From Oscillospiraceae bacterium (GTDB lineage Bacteria > Bacillota > Clostridia > Oscillospirales > Ruminococcaceae): 29,544 nt of DNA. How positions within the stretch are numbered: the stretch's first letter is position 1; each line of letters opens with the position of its first letter. A model generated the notes under the pieces. It ran no database searches. It was not told the DNA's origin and saw only the letters and a list, made by a program, of their open reading frames with translations. A program made the translations under genes and the position numbers. This document shows positions 22,893 to 29,544 of the stretch, piece after piece. Where the stretch lies: assembly GCA_029098085.1 (NCBI GenBank), contig JAQXNQ010000275.1, forward strand, positions 1 to 29,544. Reading direction: 5' to 3'.

Positions 22893-24053
22893 TTGACTTA
22901 TTTTGACAATGCGGCCACCTCCTTCCCCAAGCCTCCTGCTGCAGCGCAGGCGGCTGCCGACGCCATCCGCATCTACGGCGGAAATCCCGGCCGCAGCGGC
23001 CACCGGATGTCCATGAGAATTTCGGAGAAGGTATACGAGGTGCGCCGCCGGGCCGGTGCGTTGTTTGACGCGGAGCCGGAAAATGTGATTTTTACCCTCA
23101 ACTGCACCCATGCTCTGAACATCGCCCTGCAGGGCGTCATGGCAGGGGGCGGCCACATCATCTGTTCCTGTCTGGATCACAATGCCGTGCTGCGGCCTCT
23201 GGCGGCCATGGCGGAGAAGGGGCAGATCAGCTGGTCGGCGGCGGAGGTCATCGAAGGGGACGATGAAGAGACGGTGCGCCGGTTTCGGCAGCTGATCCGC
23301 CGGGACACCCGGGCCATCGTCTGCACCCACGCTTCCAATGTGACCGGCACCCTGCTGCCGGTACAGAAGCTCTCTGCCCTCTGCCGGGAGCACGATCTTC
23401 TGCTGATTCTGGACGCCGCCCAGACGGCTGGTGTGCTGCCGGTGCGGCTGTCCATGGGGCCGGACATCATCTGCGCGGCGGGCCACAAGGGCCTCGGCGG
23501 CGCCGGTATCGGACTGCTGGTGCTGCGGCCGGGGCTGGAGCTGCCGTCCCTGATGCAGGGCGGAACCGGCAGCAGCTCGCTGGATCTGCGGCAGCCGGAC
23601 TTCCTGCCCGACCGCCACGAGGCCGGAACCCTGAACACGGTGGGCATCCTGACCCTGGGGGCGGGTCTGGAGCACATCGCCCGGTATGGCCTGGATCGGA
23701 TTTACCGGTACGAGGCCGCGCTCTGCGCCCGGGTGGATGCCGGGCTGCGGCAGATCCCCGGCGTCACCCTGCTGACCAAAAGCTTTCGTCTGGGGGAAAA
23801 GGCCCCCATTGTCAGCTTCAACATCGGGCAGCTGGATTCAGCGGCGGCCGCGGGGCTGCTCAGTGACCGGGGGTTTATGCTGCGGGGCGGCTTTCACTGT
23901 GCGGCGCTGGCGCATCCGTATCTGGGCACCGGGCATCAGGGAGCGGTACGGTTTTCACCGGGCGTCTTCAATACACCCCGTCAGGCGGCGCTTCTGGTGG
24001 AAGAAGTGAAAAAAATTGCCCGAAATCCGCCTGCACGGTTGAATTTATCCTGA
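22893..24053 (+). CDS. Cysteine desulfurase family protein (class V aminotransferase)
   Basis: The 386-residue PLP enzyme of the NifS/SufS type opens with YFDNAATSFPKPP. The cofactor lysine is Lys199 in AAGHKGLGG, and the ring-stacking His96 (DHNAVLRP) and Asp174/Gln177 (LDAAQTAG) are present. A candidate sulfur-carrying Cys336 lies in RGGFHCAALAH. The last block resembles the family seen next to DUF3343 and selenium-dependent hydroxylase genes rather than the housekeeping IscS. It uses TTG as start, with GGAGG eight bases upstream. Likely role: releasing sulfur or selenium from cysteine or selenocysteine for its small partner. The substrate has not been shown. Confidence 0.88.
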   Translation: MTYFDNAATSFPKPPAAAQAAADAIRIYGGNPGRSGHRMSMRISEKVYEVRRRAGALFDAEPENVIFTLNCTHALNIALQGVMAGGGHIICSCLDHNAVLRPLAAMAEKGQISWSAAEVIEGDDEETVRRFRQLIRRDTRAIVCTHASNVTGTLLPVQKLSALCREHDLLLILDAAQTAGVLPVRLSMGPDIICAAGHKGLGGAGIGLLVLRPGLELPSLMQGGTGSSSLDLRQPDFLPDRHEAGTLNTVGILTLGAGLEHIARYGLDRIYRYEAALCARVDAGLRQIPGVTLLTKSFRLGEKAPIVSFNIGQLDSAAAAGLLSDRGFMLRGGFHCAALAHPYLGTGHQGAVRFSPGVFNTPRQAALLVEEVKKIARNPPARLNLS

Positions 24054-24067
24054 TTTATTGGTATAAT
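24039..24067 (+). promoter_or_regulatory. Sigma-A promoter of cdaA-cdaR
   Basis: TTGAAT (24039-24044), 17 bases, then TATAAT (24062-24067) preceded by TGG form a strong extended promoter. It overlaps the stop codon of the desulfurase gene, so the cda genes have their own transcript. Confidence 0.75.
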
Positions 24068-24162
24068 GGCTTCAGGATGGGGTATTTTGCCCTGCTTTAC
24101 AGGAATTTTCGGAAGAAACGCCGCTCGGCTTTTCAGGGTGCGGGCGGCAGGGGATATATGAA

Positions 24163-24181
24163 GGCTCTTTGCTGAAGAGCC
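24163..24181 (+). other. Leader hairpin before cdaA
   Basis: GGCTCTT (24163-24169) pairs perfectly with AAGAGCC (24175-24181) around a five-base loop. It ends 20 bases before the cdaA ATG at 24202 and may affect its translation. Confidence 0.4.
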
Positions 24182-24201
24182 GGGAAAGGCTGGTTGTTGC
24201 A

Positions 24202-25107
24202 ATGCAGGTTATATCGAGGATATGGATCCAGGTCATGCAGAGCCTGTCACAGTTTATGAGTGAGATTCAGCTGGCTGCCAGCGATTACCATGTGATTGTG
24301 GACACGCTGGACATTGCCCTGATCGCCTACGTCATCTATAAGGGTATCCTGATTATCCGTGAGACCCGGGCCGGTCAGCTGGTCAAGGGTCTGTTCCTCA
24401 TGGGCGGTATCTATCTGGTGGTGGCGCTGCTGCAGATGCGGACAACCCTCTGGCTGCTGAACCGGGTGTTTGAGATGGGCATCATCGCCGTCATCATCGT
24501 GTTCCAGCCCGAGCTGCGCAGCGCGCTGGAGCGGGTGGGCCGCACCAAGGTTTGGCACAGCGAGTCCGCCGTCCGGCGCTCGGCCATCTGGCATGAGCCC
24601 ATCAGTGTCATCTGCGAATCGGCTCAGCGGCTGTCCATCACCGCCACCGGCGCCCTGATCGTCATCGAGCGGGAGGTCAAGCTGGGCGAGCAGATCCGCA
24701 CCGGCGTCATTGTGGACGCCCTTCCCAGCCCCGAGCTGTTCTGCAACATCTTTTTCAAGAATTCCCCCCTCCATGACGGCGCCATGATCATGCGGGACGG
24801 CAAGGTCTATGCCGCCGCCTGCTTCCTTCCCAAGCCCAAGCAGGAGGAGGATATCGACAAGCATTTGGGCTCCCGGCACCGGGCGGCCATCGGCATCAGC
24901 GAGGTGTCCGATTCGGTTACCGTGGTGGTCAGCGAGGAGACCGGCGGCGTTTCCCTGGCGGTCAACGGCCGGCTGATCCGCAACCTCTCCATTGAAAAGC
25001 TCCGCACCACGCTGGAGTACTACCTGATTCCTCAGGTGAAGGAGGAGACCCGGGAGCGGAAGCAGGGACTCTTCAAAAAACGGGAACGGACTGAAAAAGA
25101 AAAATGA
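24202..25107 (+). CDS. cdaA: Diadenylate cyclase (DisA_N domain)
   Basis: The 301-residue membrane-bound enzyme makes cyclic di-AMP from two ATP. Three hydrophobic helices (IALIAYVIYKGILII, GLFLMGGIYLVVALL, VFEMGIIAVIIVF) are followed by the DAC domain with NSPLHDGAMI (DGA at 192-194) and RHRAAIGIS (RHR at 225-227), the two catalytic motifs. The ATG at 24202 is preferred because the upstream TTG lies inside a hairpin, but the ribosome site (AAAGG at 12 bases) is weak and the true start may differ by some codons. It is followed by its regulator cdaR, the standard pairing. Charged C-terminal tail of Lys, Arg and Glu. Confidence 0.93.
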   Translation: MQVISRIWIQVMQSLSQFMSEIQLAASDYHVIVDTLDIALIAYVIYKGILIIRETRAGQLVKGLFLMGGIYLVVALLQMRTTLWLLNRVFEMGIIAVIIVFQPELRSALERVGRTKVWHSESAVRRSAIWHEPISVICESAQRLSITATGALIVIEREVKLGEQIRTGVIVDALPSPELFCNIFFKNSPLHDGAMIMRDGKVYAAACFLPKPKQEEDIDKHLGSRHRAAIGISEVSDSVTVVVSEETGGVSLAVNGRLIRNLSIEKLRTTLEYYLIPQVKEETRERKQGLFKKRERTEKEK

Positions 25108-25180
25108 TGCCGAAGCGGAAACGCACCGGAAAAGGAAATGAACTTTCGTCAGGCAGGGTGCCGGGAAGGGTGGAATTTGC

Positions 25181-26482
25181 ATGAAAAAGCCGGTTCGGGC
25201 GGACGGCCCCCGGAAGGAAAAAAAGCAGCTGCGGCTCAGCGATCTTTTTGAAAGCAAAAAATTTGTGGCCGTTCTGTCGCTGCTGATTGCTGTGATTTTG
25301 TGGTTTTCGATTTATCTGGATCAGAAGCCCAACTCCAATATCATCATCAACGGTGTGCCGGTGGTGGTGAACTATGAAAACTCCATGGCGCAGGATCTGG
25401 GACTGGAGATCATCGGCGAGGTGCCGCTGACGGTGGACGTGACGGTCAACGGCAAGCGGTACAAGATCACCAGCCTGAATCAGGGCGATTTCAAGGCGCA
25501 GGTTTCCCTGGCATCGGTGACCAAGGCGGGAGAGTACACCCTGCCGGTGCGGGTGATTCCCAATGAAAGCGATTCGGAATACGATGTGGTCAGTTGGACA
25601 CCGGCTGAGGTAACTCTGCGGTTTGACAAGATCATCTCCCGGCAGCTGCAGGTGGAGGTCACCACCCCCGGCCTCAGTGCGGGCAGCGGCTATCTGATGG
25701 AGCAGCCCTACGCCGATGTGGATTACATCACGGTCAAGGGCCCTCAGACCGAAATTGAAAAGATCGACCGCTGCGTGGTCAACATTCCCACCGAGAAGGA
25801 GCTGACCGAAAGCCTGACCACCACCGGCACCGTGACCTTCCTGGACCGGAACGGCGCTCTGGTGGAATGCGATGAATTTGAATACGAAAGCAGCACCGTC
25901 GCCGTCACCATTCCCATCTACAAGACCCGGATGCTGCCTCTGAAGGTGGAATTCATCAACATCCCCAAGGGCTTCCCCATCGATCAGCTGAAGTACACCC
26001 TCTCCCGCAGCAGCATTCTGGTGGCTTCTCCCAGCGAGACCATCGACAATATGGACAGCATCACCATCGGCCCCATCGACTTCCGCGCCATTGACATCGG
26101 CAGCGAGATTTCGCTGGATGTGGTGCTCAACGCCGGCTTCAAGAATGTGGAGAATATTAGCGAGGTGACGGTGACCTTCCCGTCCTACGGCCTGTCCTCC
26201 AGGACCCTGGATCTGCAGAATTTCGTCATCGAGAACGCGCCCTCCGGCTACGACATCGAGGTGCTGACCAGTCGTCTGCGGGATGTGCGGATCGTGGGCG
26301 ACAGCAACGTGCTGGATGATCTGACGGCAGAGGATCTGGTGGGTTCCATCGACCTGTCCCAGTACAGCGTCAGCAAGGGTCAGTACAACGTGACTGTGAA
26401 GGCGTACGTGCAGGGCAAGGTGCTGGCCTGGGCCGTGGGCGAATACACGGCGGACATTCAGTCTACTGCCAAAACAGACTGA
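25181..26482 (+). CDS. cdaR: CdaA regulatory protein (YbbR domains)
   Basis: The 433-residue protein has a short basic cytoplasmic N-terminus, one membrane helix (KFVAVLSLLIAVILWFSIYL, about 27-46), and extracytoplasmic YbbR-type repeats. YbbR features are VPVVVNYEN, VTVNGKRYKIT and VTLRFDKIISRQLQVEV, with four repeats likely. CdaR binds and modulates CdaA in Firmicutes. The ATG is preceded by AAGGGTGG. The usual third gene, glmM, does not follow; instead an intrinsic terminator and an unrelated FAD enzyme come next. Confidence 0.93.
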   Translation: MKKPVRADGPRKEKKQLRLSDLFESKKFVAVLSLLIAVILWFSIYLDQKPNSNIIINGVPVVVNYENSMAQDLGLEIIGEVPLTVDVTVNGKRYKITSLNQGDFKAQVSLASVTKAGEYTLPVRVIPNESDSEYDVVSWTPAEVTLRFDKIISRQLQVEVTTPGLSAGSGYLMEQPYADVDYITVKGPQTEIEKIDRCVVNIPTEKELTESLTTTGTVTFLDRNGALVECDEFEYESSTVAVTIPIYKTRMLPLKVEFINIPKGFPIDQLKYTLSRSSILVASPSETIDNMDSITIGPIDFRAIDIGSEISLDVVLNAGFKNVENISEVTVTFPSYGLSSRTLDLQNFVIENAPSGYDIEVLTSRLRDVRIVGDSNVLDDLTAEDLVGSIDLSQYSVSKGQYNVTVKAYVQGKVLAWAVGEYTADIQSTAKTD

Positions 26483-26490
26483 CGGATGAT

Positions 26491-26516
26491 CCTGTGAAGC
26501 TTTCAGGCTTCACAGG
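26491..26516 (+). other. Perfect hairpin after cdaR
   Basis: CCTGTGAAGC (26491-26500) pairs with GCTTCACAGG (26507-26516) with loop TTTCAG. No T-run follows, so it may protect the mRNA end or pause RNA polymerase. A second hairpin with a T-run lies just downstream. Confidence 0.55.
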
Positions 26517-26523
26517 TGCACGA

Positions 26524-26555
26524 GGGGCCTTTCGGCTGGACCGATGGCCCCTTTT
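26524..26555 (+). terminator. Intrinsic terminator of the cdaA-cdaR operon
   Basis: GGGGCC (26524-26529) pairs with GGCCCC (26546-26551), with an inner TCGG/CCGA pair, and is followed by TTTT. The next ATG is only 29 bases further, so this structure may instead act as an attenuator. Confidence 0.75.
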
Positions 26556-26583
26556 CCATGATGCTGACGGGAGGAGCCCCTAT

Positions 26584-28173
26584 ATGATACTGGTAAACAA
26601 CATCAAAATCCCGCTGGGTGCGCCCGAGGAAGCTGCGGTGGACAAGGCGCTGCGGCAGCTGTCTCTCCGACCCGGTGAGGTGCGGGAGAGCTGGGTCTCC
26701 AAAAGCTCGCTGGACGCCCGGAATCAGCGCCATATGCAGATGGTCTGCACCGTGGCGCTGCGGCTGGCGGGGGACGAGGCCCGGCGGGCGGCTTCCCTGA
26801 CGGCCCGGAGGGCAGTCTGGAAGCAGGAGCAGCCCTTTGAGGTGAAGAAGGGGAGAATACCGCTGCCCGGGCCGGTGGTCATCGCCGGATTCGGCCCGGC
26901 CGGAATGTTTGCCGCCGACCTGCTGGCCCGGGAGGGCTACCGTCCCCTGGTACTGGAGCGGGGCTACCCGGTGGAGGAGCGGGTGCGGGCGGTGGAGCGG
27001 TTCTGGAAGGAGGGCGTGCTGGATCCCGCCTGCAATGTGCAGTTCGGCGCGGGCGGAGCGGGCACCTTTTCCGACGGCAAGCTGACCACCCGGATCAATG
27101 ATCCCCTTTGCAGCTATGTGTTGGAGCGGTTCGGCAGTCTGGGCGCTCCGCAGGAAACCCTGCGCCGGCAGAGACCCCACATCGGAACCGATCTGCTGCG
27201 GCAGGTGGTGTCCCGGATGGGGGAGGAGATCTGCCGAAATGGCGGTGAGATCCGCTACCGCTGCCGGCTCGCCGGTCTGGAGACCGAAAACGGCGTGCTG
27301 AAGGGCGTGCGGACCGACGACGGCCCGCTGGCGGCTTCCCAGCTGATTCTGGCGGTGGGCCACAGCGCCCGGGACACCTTCCGGATGCTGCTGGAATCGG
27401 GCGCTGCCATGGAATCCAAGCCCTTTTCGGTGGGCGTCCGGATTGAGCATAACCAAAGCCTTATTGACCGGGGCCTGTACGGAGCCATGGCGGGTCATCC
27501 GGCCCTGCCGCCGGGGGAGTATCAGTTTTCCCACCGGGAAAACGGCCGGGCGGTTTACACCTTCTGCATGTGTCCCGGCGGACTGGTGGTGCCCGCCGCT
27601 TCGGAGGAGGGACAGGTGGTCACCAACGGCATGAGCGAGTACCGCCGGGATCGGGACAACGCCAACGCGGCGCTGGCGGTTTCGGTGGACGCCGGGGATT
27701 TCGGCGGCGGTGTGCTGGACGGCATGGCCTTTCAGCAGCAGCTGGAGCAGCGGGCCTTCCGGATGGCCGGAGAAACCTACCGGGCTCCCGGCGCAACGGT
27801 GGGACATTTTCTGGAGGGGCGCACCGGTCTCAGCCTGAAAACCGTGACGCCGTCCTATGCGCTGGGATTGGAGCCGGTGGATTTCGACCGGCTGTTTCCT
27901 CCGCAGATCACCGGCATGCTGCGGACGGGGCTGCGGGTCTTTGACCGCAAGCTCCATGGCTTTGCGTCGGAGGACGCGGTGCTCACCGGCGTGGAGACCC
28001 GCACCTCCAGCCCGGTGCGGGTGCTGCGGGGCGAGGATTACGAGGCCGTCGGCCTGCGGGGGCTGTACCCCTGCGGCGAAGGTGCGGGCTATGCGGGCGG
28101 CATCATGAGCGCCGCCGTGGACGGCGTGCGGGTGGCTCTGCGGATTATGGAGCAGTATGCGCCCGCCGAATGA
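26584..28173 (+). CDS. NAD(FAD)-utilizing dehydrogenase-like flavoprotein
   Basis: The 529-residue protein of the COG2509 type has a small N-terminal domain (about 1-95, starting ILVNNIKIPL). An FAD-binding fold follows with VVIAGFGPAGMFAADLLAREG (98-118) and the second half VLERGYPVEERV. Later blocks include GGAGTFSDGKLTTRI (a hallmark of this family), LAVGHSARDTFRMLLESG and GLYPCGEGAGYAGGIMSAAVDG at the C-terminus. The true substrate is unknown. GGAGGAG precedes the ATG at 26584; a longer open frame starts inside the terminator of cdaR and is rejected. Length matches the family (about 530). Confidence 0.88.
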   Translation: MILVNNIKIPLGAPEEAAVDKALRQLSLRPGEVRESWVSKSSLDARNQRHMQMVCTVALRLAGDEARRAASLTARRAVWKQEQPFEVKKGRIPLPGPVVIAGFGPAGMFAADLLAREGYRPLVLERGYPVEERVRAVERFWKEGVLDPACNVQFGAGGAGTFSDGKLTTRINDPLCSYVLERFGSLGAPQETLRRQRPHIGTDLLRQVVSRMGEEICRNGGEIRYRCRLAGLETENGVLKGVRTDDGPLAASQLILAVGHSARDTFRMLLESGAAMESKPFSVGVRIEHNQSLIDRGLYGAMAGHPALPPGEYQFSHRENGRAVYTFCMCPGGLVVPAASEEGQVVTNGMSEYRRDRDNANAALAVSVDAGDFGGGVLDGMAFQQQLEQRAFRMAGETYRAPGATVGHFLEGRTGLSLKTVTPSYALGLEPVDFDRLFPPQITGMLRTGLRVFDRKLHGFASEDAVLTGVETRTSSPVRVLRGEDYEAVGLRGLYPCGEGAGYAGGIMSAAVDGVRVALRIMEQYAPAE

Positions 28174-28218
28174 ATCGGCAGTCCCGGACATAGTCTGTCT
28201 GATGAATGAGAGGATGTT

Positions 28219-28812
28219 ATGAACGAGCATGCGCTGCTGATTGATCTGGAGCAGCAGGCGTTTTTCGCCGCCCTTCCGGATCCGGAGGAGGAGCAGAGCC
28301 TTGTCCCGGCCGGCAAGATGATTGCGCCGCTGATGAAGCCGGGAAGCGGGGAGGCTCGTCTTCTGGAGGAAATCGGCGGACTGTATTCCTGCGACGACCG
28401 GTCGCCGGGGGACTTCCCCTTTTATCCGGTGCCGGCGCTGATTTTACTGGCCGAGGACGAAACCGGCACGGTCTACGGCCTGATCGGCAGCTGCGATGAA
28501 ACCGCGCTGGTAGGCTTTGTGACGCTGGAGGGTGTCTTTGGGCAGGCTGCCGGGAATCTCGCGGATTTTCTGCGGATGGCGGTTTTTTGTCCCGGCTGGC
28601 AGTGGGCGCTGCGGGAGGGACTGCCCCTGCCCGGGCCGGTATTTTCCCCTGAACGGCAGCAGCTGGCGTCGCTGCTTTCCCTTCATTGGGAGGAGATGAC
28701 CGCAGGGAGACTGGGCTGGCGGGAGCCGCCGGGCTTTCAGCTGTATGTTTCCCGGCAGCAGGCAGCGGAGCAGTGGCGCTTCACGGACGACGATTTCTGG
28801 AAAAGAGGTTGA
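28219..28812 (+). CDS. Hypothetical protein, SUKH-like pattern
   Basis: This 197-residue acidic, soluble protein is not recognised with certainty. The stretch ALILLAEDETGTVYGLIGSCD followed later by NLADFLRMAV loosely resembles SMI1/KNR4 (SUKH) proteins, but no key motif confirms it. An GAGAGGATG ribosome site precedes the ATG. The next gene, coding a DUF4037 protein, begins five bases after its stop, so the two are probably translated together. No signal peptide or membrane helix is visible. Confidence 0.65.
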   Translation: MNEHALLIDLEQQAFFAALPDPEEEQSLVPAGKMIAPLMKPGSGEARLLEEIGGLYSCDDRSPGDFPFYPVPALILLAEDETGTVYGLIGSCDETALVGFVTLEGVFGQAAGNLADFLRMAVFCPGWQWALREGLPLPGPVFSPERQQLASLLSLHWEEMTAGRLGWREPPGFQLYVSRQQAAEQWRFTDDDFWKRG

Positions 28813-28817
28813 CCAAG

Positions 28818-29544
28818 ATGGAATTTATCCCCGGTAAGGAGCTTTGCAGACGGTTTTTTAACGAGGAAGTGCAGCCCATTCTGCAGCGGCATTTTCCCGA
28901 TCTTTGCTGCAGCGCCGGTCTGCTGGGCTACGGCTCGGATGTGCTGGGCTACGATGACCCGACGTCAACCGATCATATGTGGGGTCCCCGGTTCTATCTC
29001 TTTCTGCGCCGGGAGGACATGGGCCTGAAGTCCGCCGTCGAGCAGGTGCTGTCGGAGGAGCTGCCGCCCTTTTTCCTTGGGTATCCGGTGAATTTCTCCG
29101 AGCCGGATCCCGATGACCATGGCGTCCGGCATCCGGTGCCGGTGGAGACCGGGCCGGTACATCCTCTTTGCTGGATCCAGACCTTTGAGGACTTTTTCGA
29201 GAGCTATCTGGGTTTTCCGCTGGACGGGGAGCCGGATTTTGCCGACTGGCTGAGCTTTTCGGAGCACCGGCTGCTGGCGCTTTGCTCCGGTGAGTTCTAT
29301 CGGGATCAGCTGGGCACCGAGGAGCGGCTGGAGCGGTTCGCCGCCTATCCTGAGGACGTGCGCACCTGGCTGATGGCTTCCCAATGGTCGCTGATCGCCG
29401 AGGAGCAGGCCTTTCCCGGACGCTGCGCCATGACCGGCGACACGCTGGGCAGCCGGCTGGCCATCTCCCGGATGGCATCCCGGATGATGCGGATCTGCTT
29501 CCTCTGCGCCGGGCAGTACGCCCCCTACAGCAAATGGTTCGGCA
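28818..29544 (+). CDS. DUF4037 protein, nucleotidyltransferase-like (3' partial)
   Basis: The first 242 codons are in the window; the gene runs past the end. Near the N-terminus LLGYGSDVLGYDDPTSTDHMWGPRFYLFL matches the DUF4037 family, where the Gly-Ser and Asp-Asp/Asp-His pattern resembles a degenerate nucleotidyltransferase active site. A helical part follows with FEDFFESYLGFPL and CFLCAGQYAPYSKW, both typical of the family. An AGAGG ribosome site lies nine bases before the ATG. Its role is unknown in the family. It shares operon organisation with the hypothetical gene before it. Confidence 0.8.
   Translation, partial: MEFIPGKELCRRFFNEEVQPILQRHFPDLCCSAGLLGYGSDVLGYDDPTSTDHMWGPRFYLFLRREDMGLKSAVEQVLSEELPPFFLGYPVNFSEPDPDDHGVRHPVPVETGPVHPLCWIQTFEDFFESYLGFPLDGEPDFADWLSFSEHRLLALCSGEFYRDQLGTEERLERFAAYPEDVRTWLMASQWSLIAEEQAFPGRCAMTGDTLGSRLAISRMASRMMRICFLCAGQYAPYSKWFG

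Overview
The window looks like a chromosomal segment of a GC-rich, endospore-forming Clostridia bacterium, most likely of the Oscillospiraceae/Ruminococcaceae type. The reasons are a full-length SpoVT, an AraC regulator with a PocR-like sensor domain, the CdaA-CdaR pair, a DUF3343/cysteine desulfurase pair, small DUF-type proteins common in gut Clostridia, and many SD-led GTG/TTG/ATG starts. Placement below class level is inference. No rRNA, tRNA, CRISPR array or transposase gene was seen.

Layout. (1) 1-552: the 3' end of an RsuA/RluB-type pseudouridine synthase and a small hypothetical protein in a TAATG overlap. (2) 547-4086: a strong sigma-A promoter and structured leader drive three genes: a biotin-dependent carboxyltransferase (12S/MmdA type, short and divergent), a biotin carrier with a Pro/Ala linker, and an OadA/5S-type carboxyltransferase. 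A bidirectional terminator follows. No decarboxylase sodium pump is present, so the set looks like a soluble transcarboxylase. (3) 4088-6348: an AraC/PocR regulator divergent from an FAD oxidoreductase, with a 21-bp-period direct repeat between them. (4) 6453-9030: YitT-type membrane protein, class I methyltransferase, nucleotidyltransferase-like protein. (5) 9035-14758 (minus): a lipoprotein adaptor, a 962-residue FtsX-type permease and two ABC ATPases, one with an AbrB-like C-terminal domain. (6) 14916-18629 (minus): spoVT, then the trkA-trkH potassium uptake operon. (7) 19156-20781: guaB of the unusual Tritrichomonas-like IMPDH type. (8) 20820-21184: a gene-free palindromic element of about 365 bp with imperfect terminal inverted repeats and a row of hairpins. 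(9) 21287-24053: ispD-ispF, DUF3343 and a cysteine-desulfurase-like protein. (10) 24039-26555: cdaA-cdaR (cyclic di-AMP synthesis and its regulator). (11) 26584-29544: a large FAD dehydrogenase, a hypothetical protein and a DUF4037 protein cut by the window end.

How the parts fit. The three biotin-enzyme subunits would shuttle a carboxyl group between an acyl-CoA and a 2-oxo acid. Their strongly biased codons, shared with guaB, suggest high expression. TrkAH and CdaAR are linked in physiology, because c-di-AMP commonly controls potassium uptake. The DUF3343/desulfurase pair points to sulfur or selenium trafficking. The points most worth a second look are the divergent transcarboxylase module, the AbrB-ABC ATPase fusion, the Tritrichomonas-like IMPDH, and the multi-hairpin element next to it.
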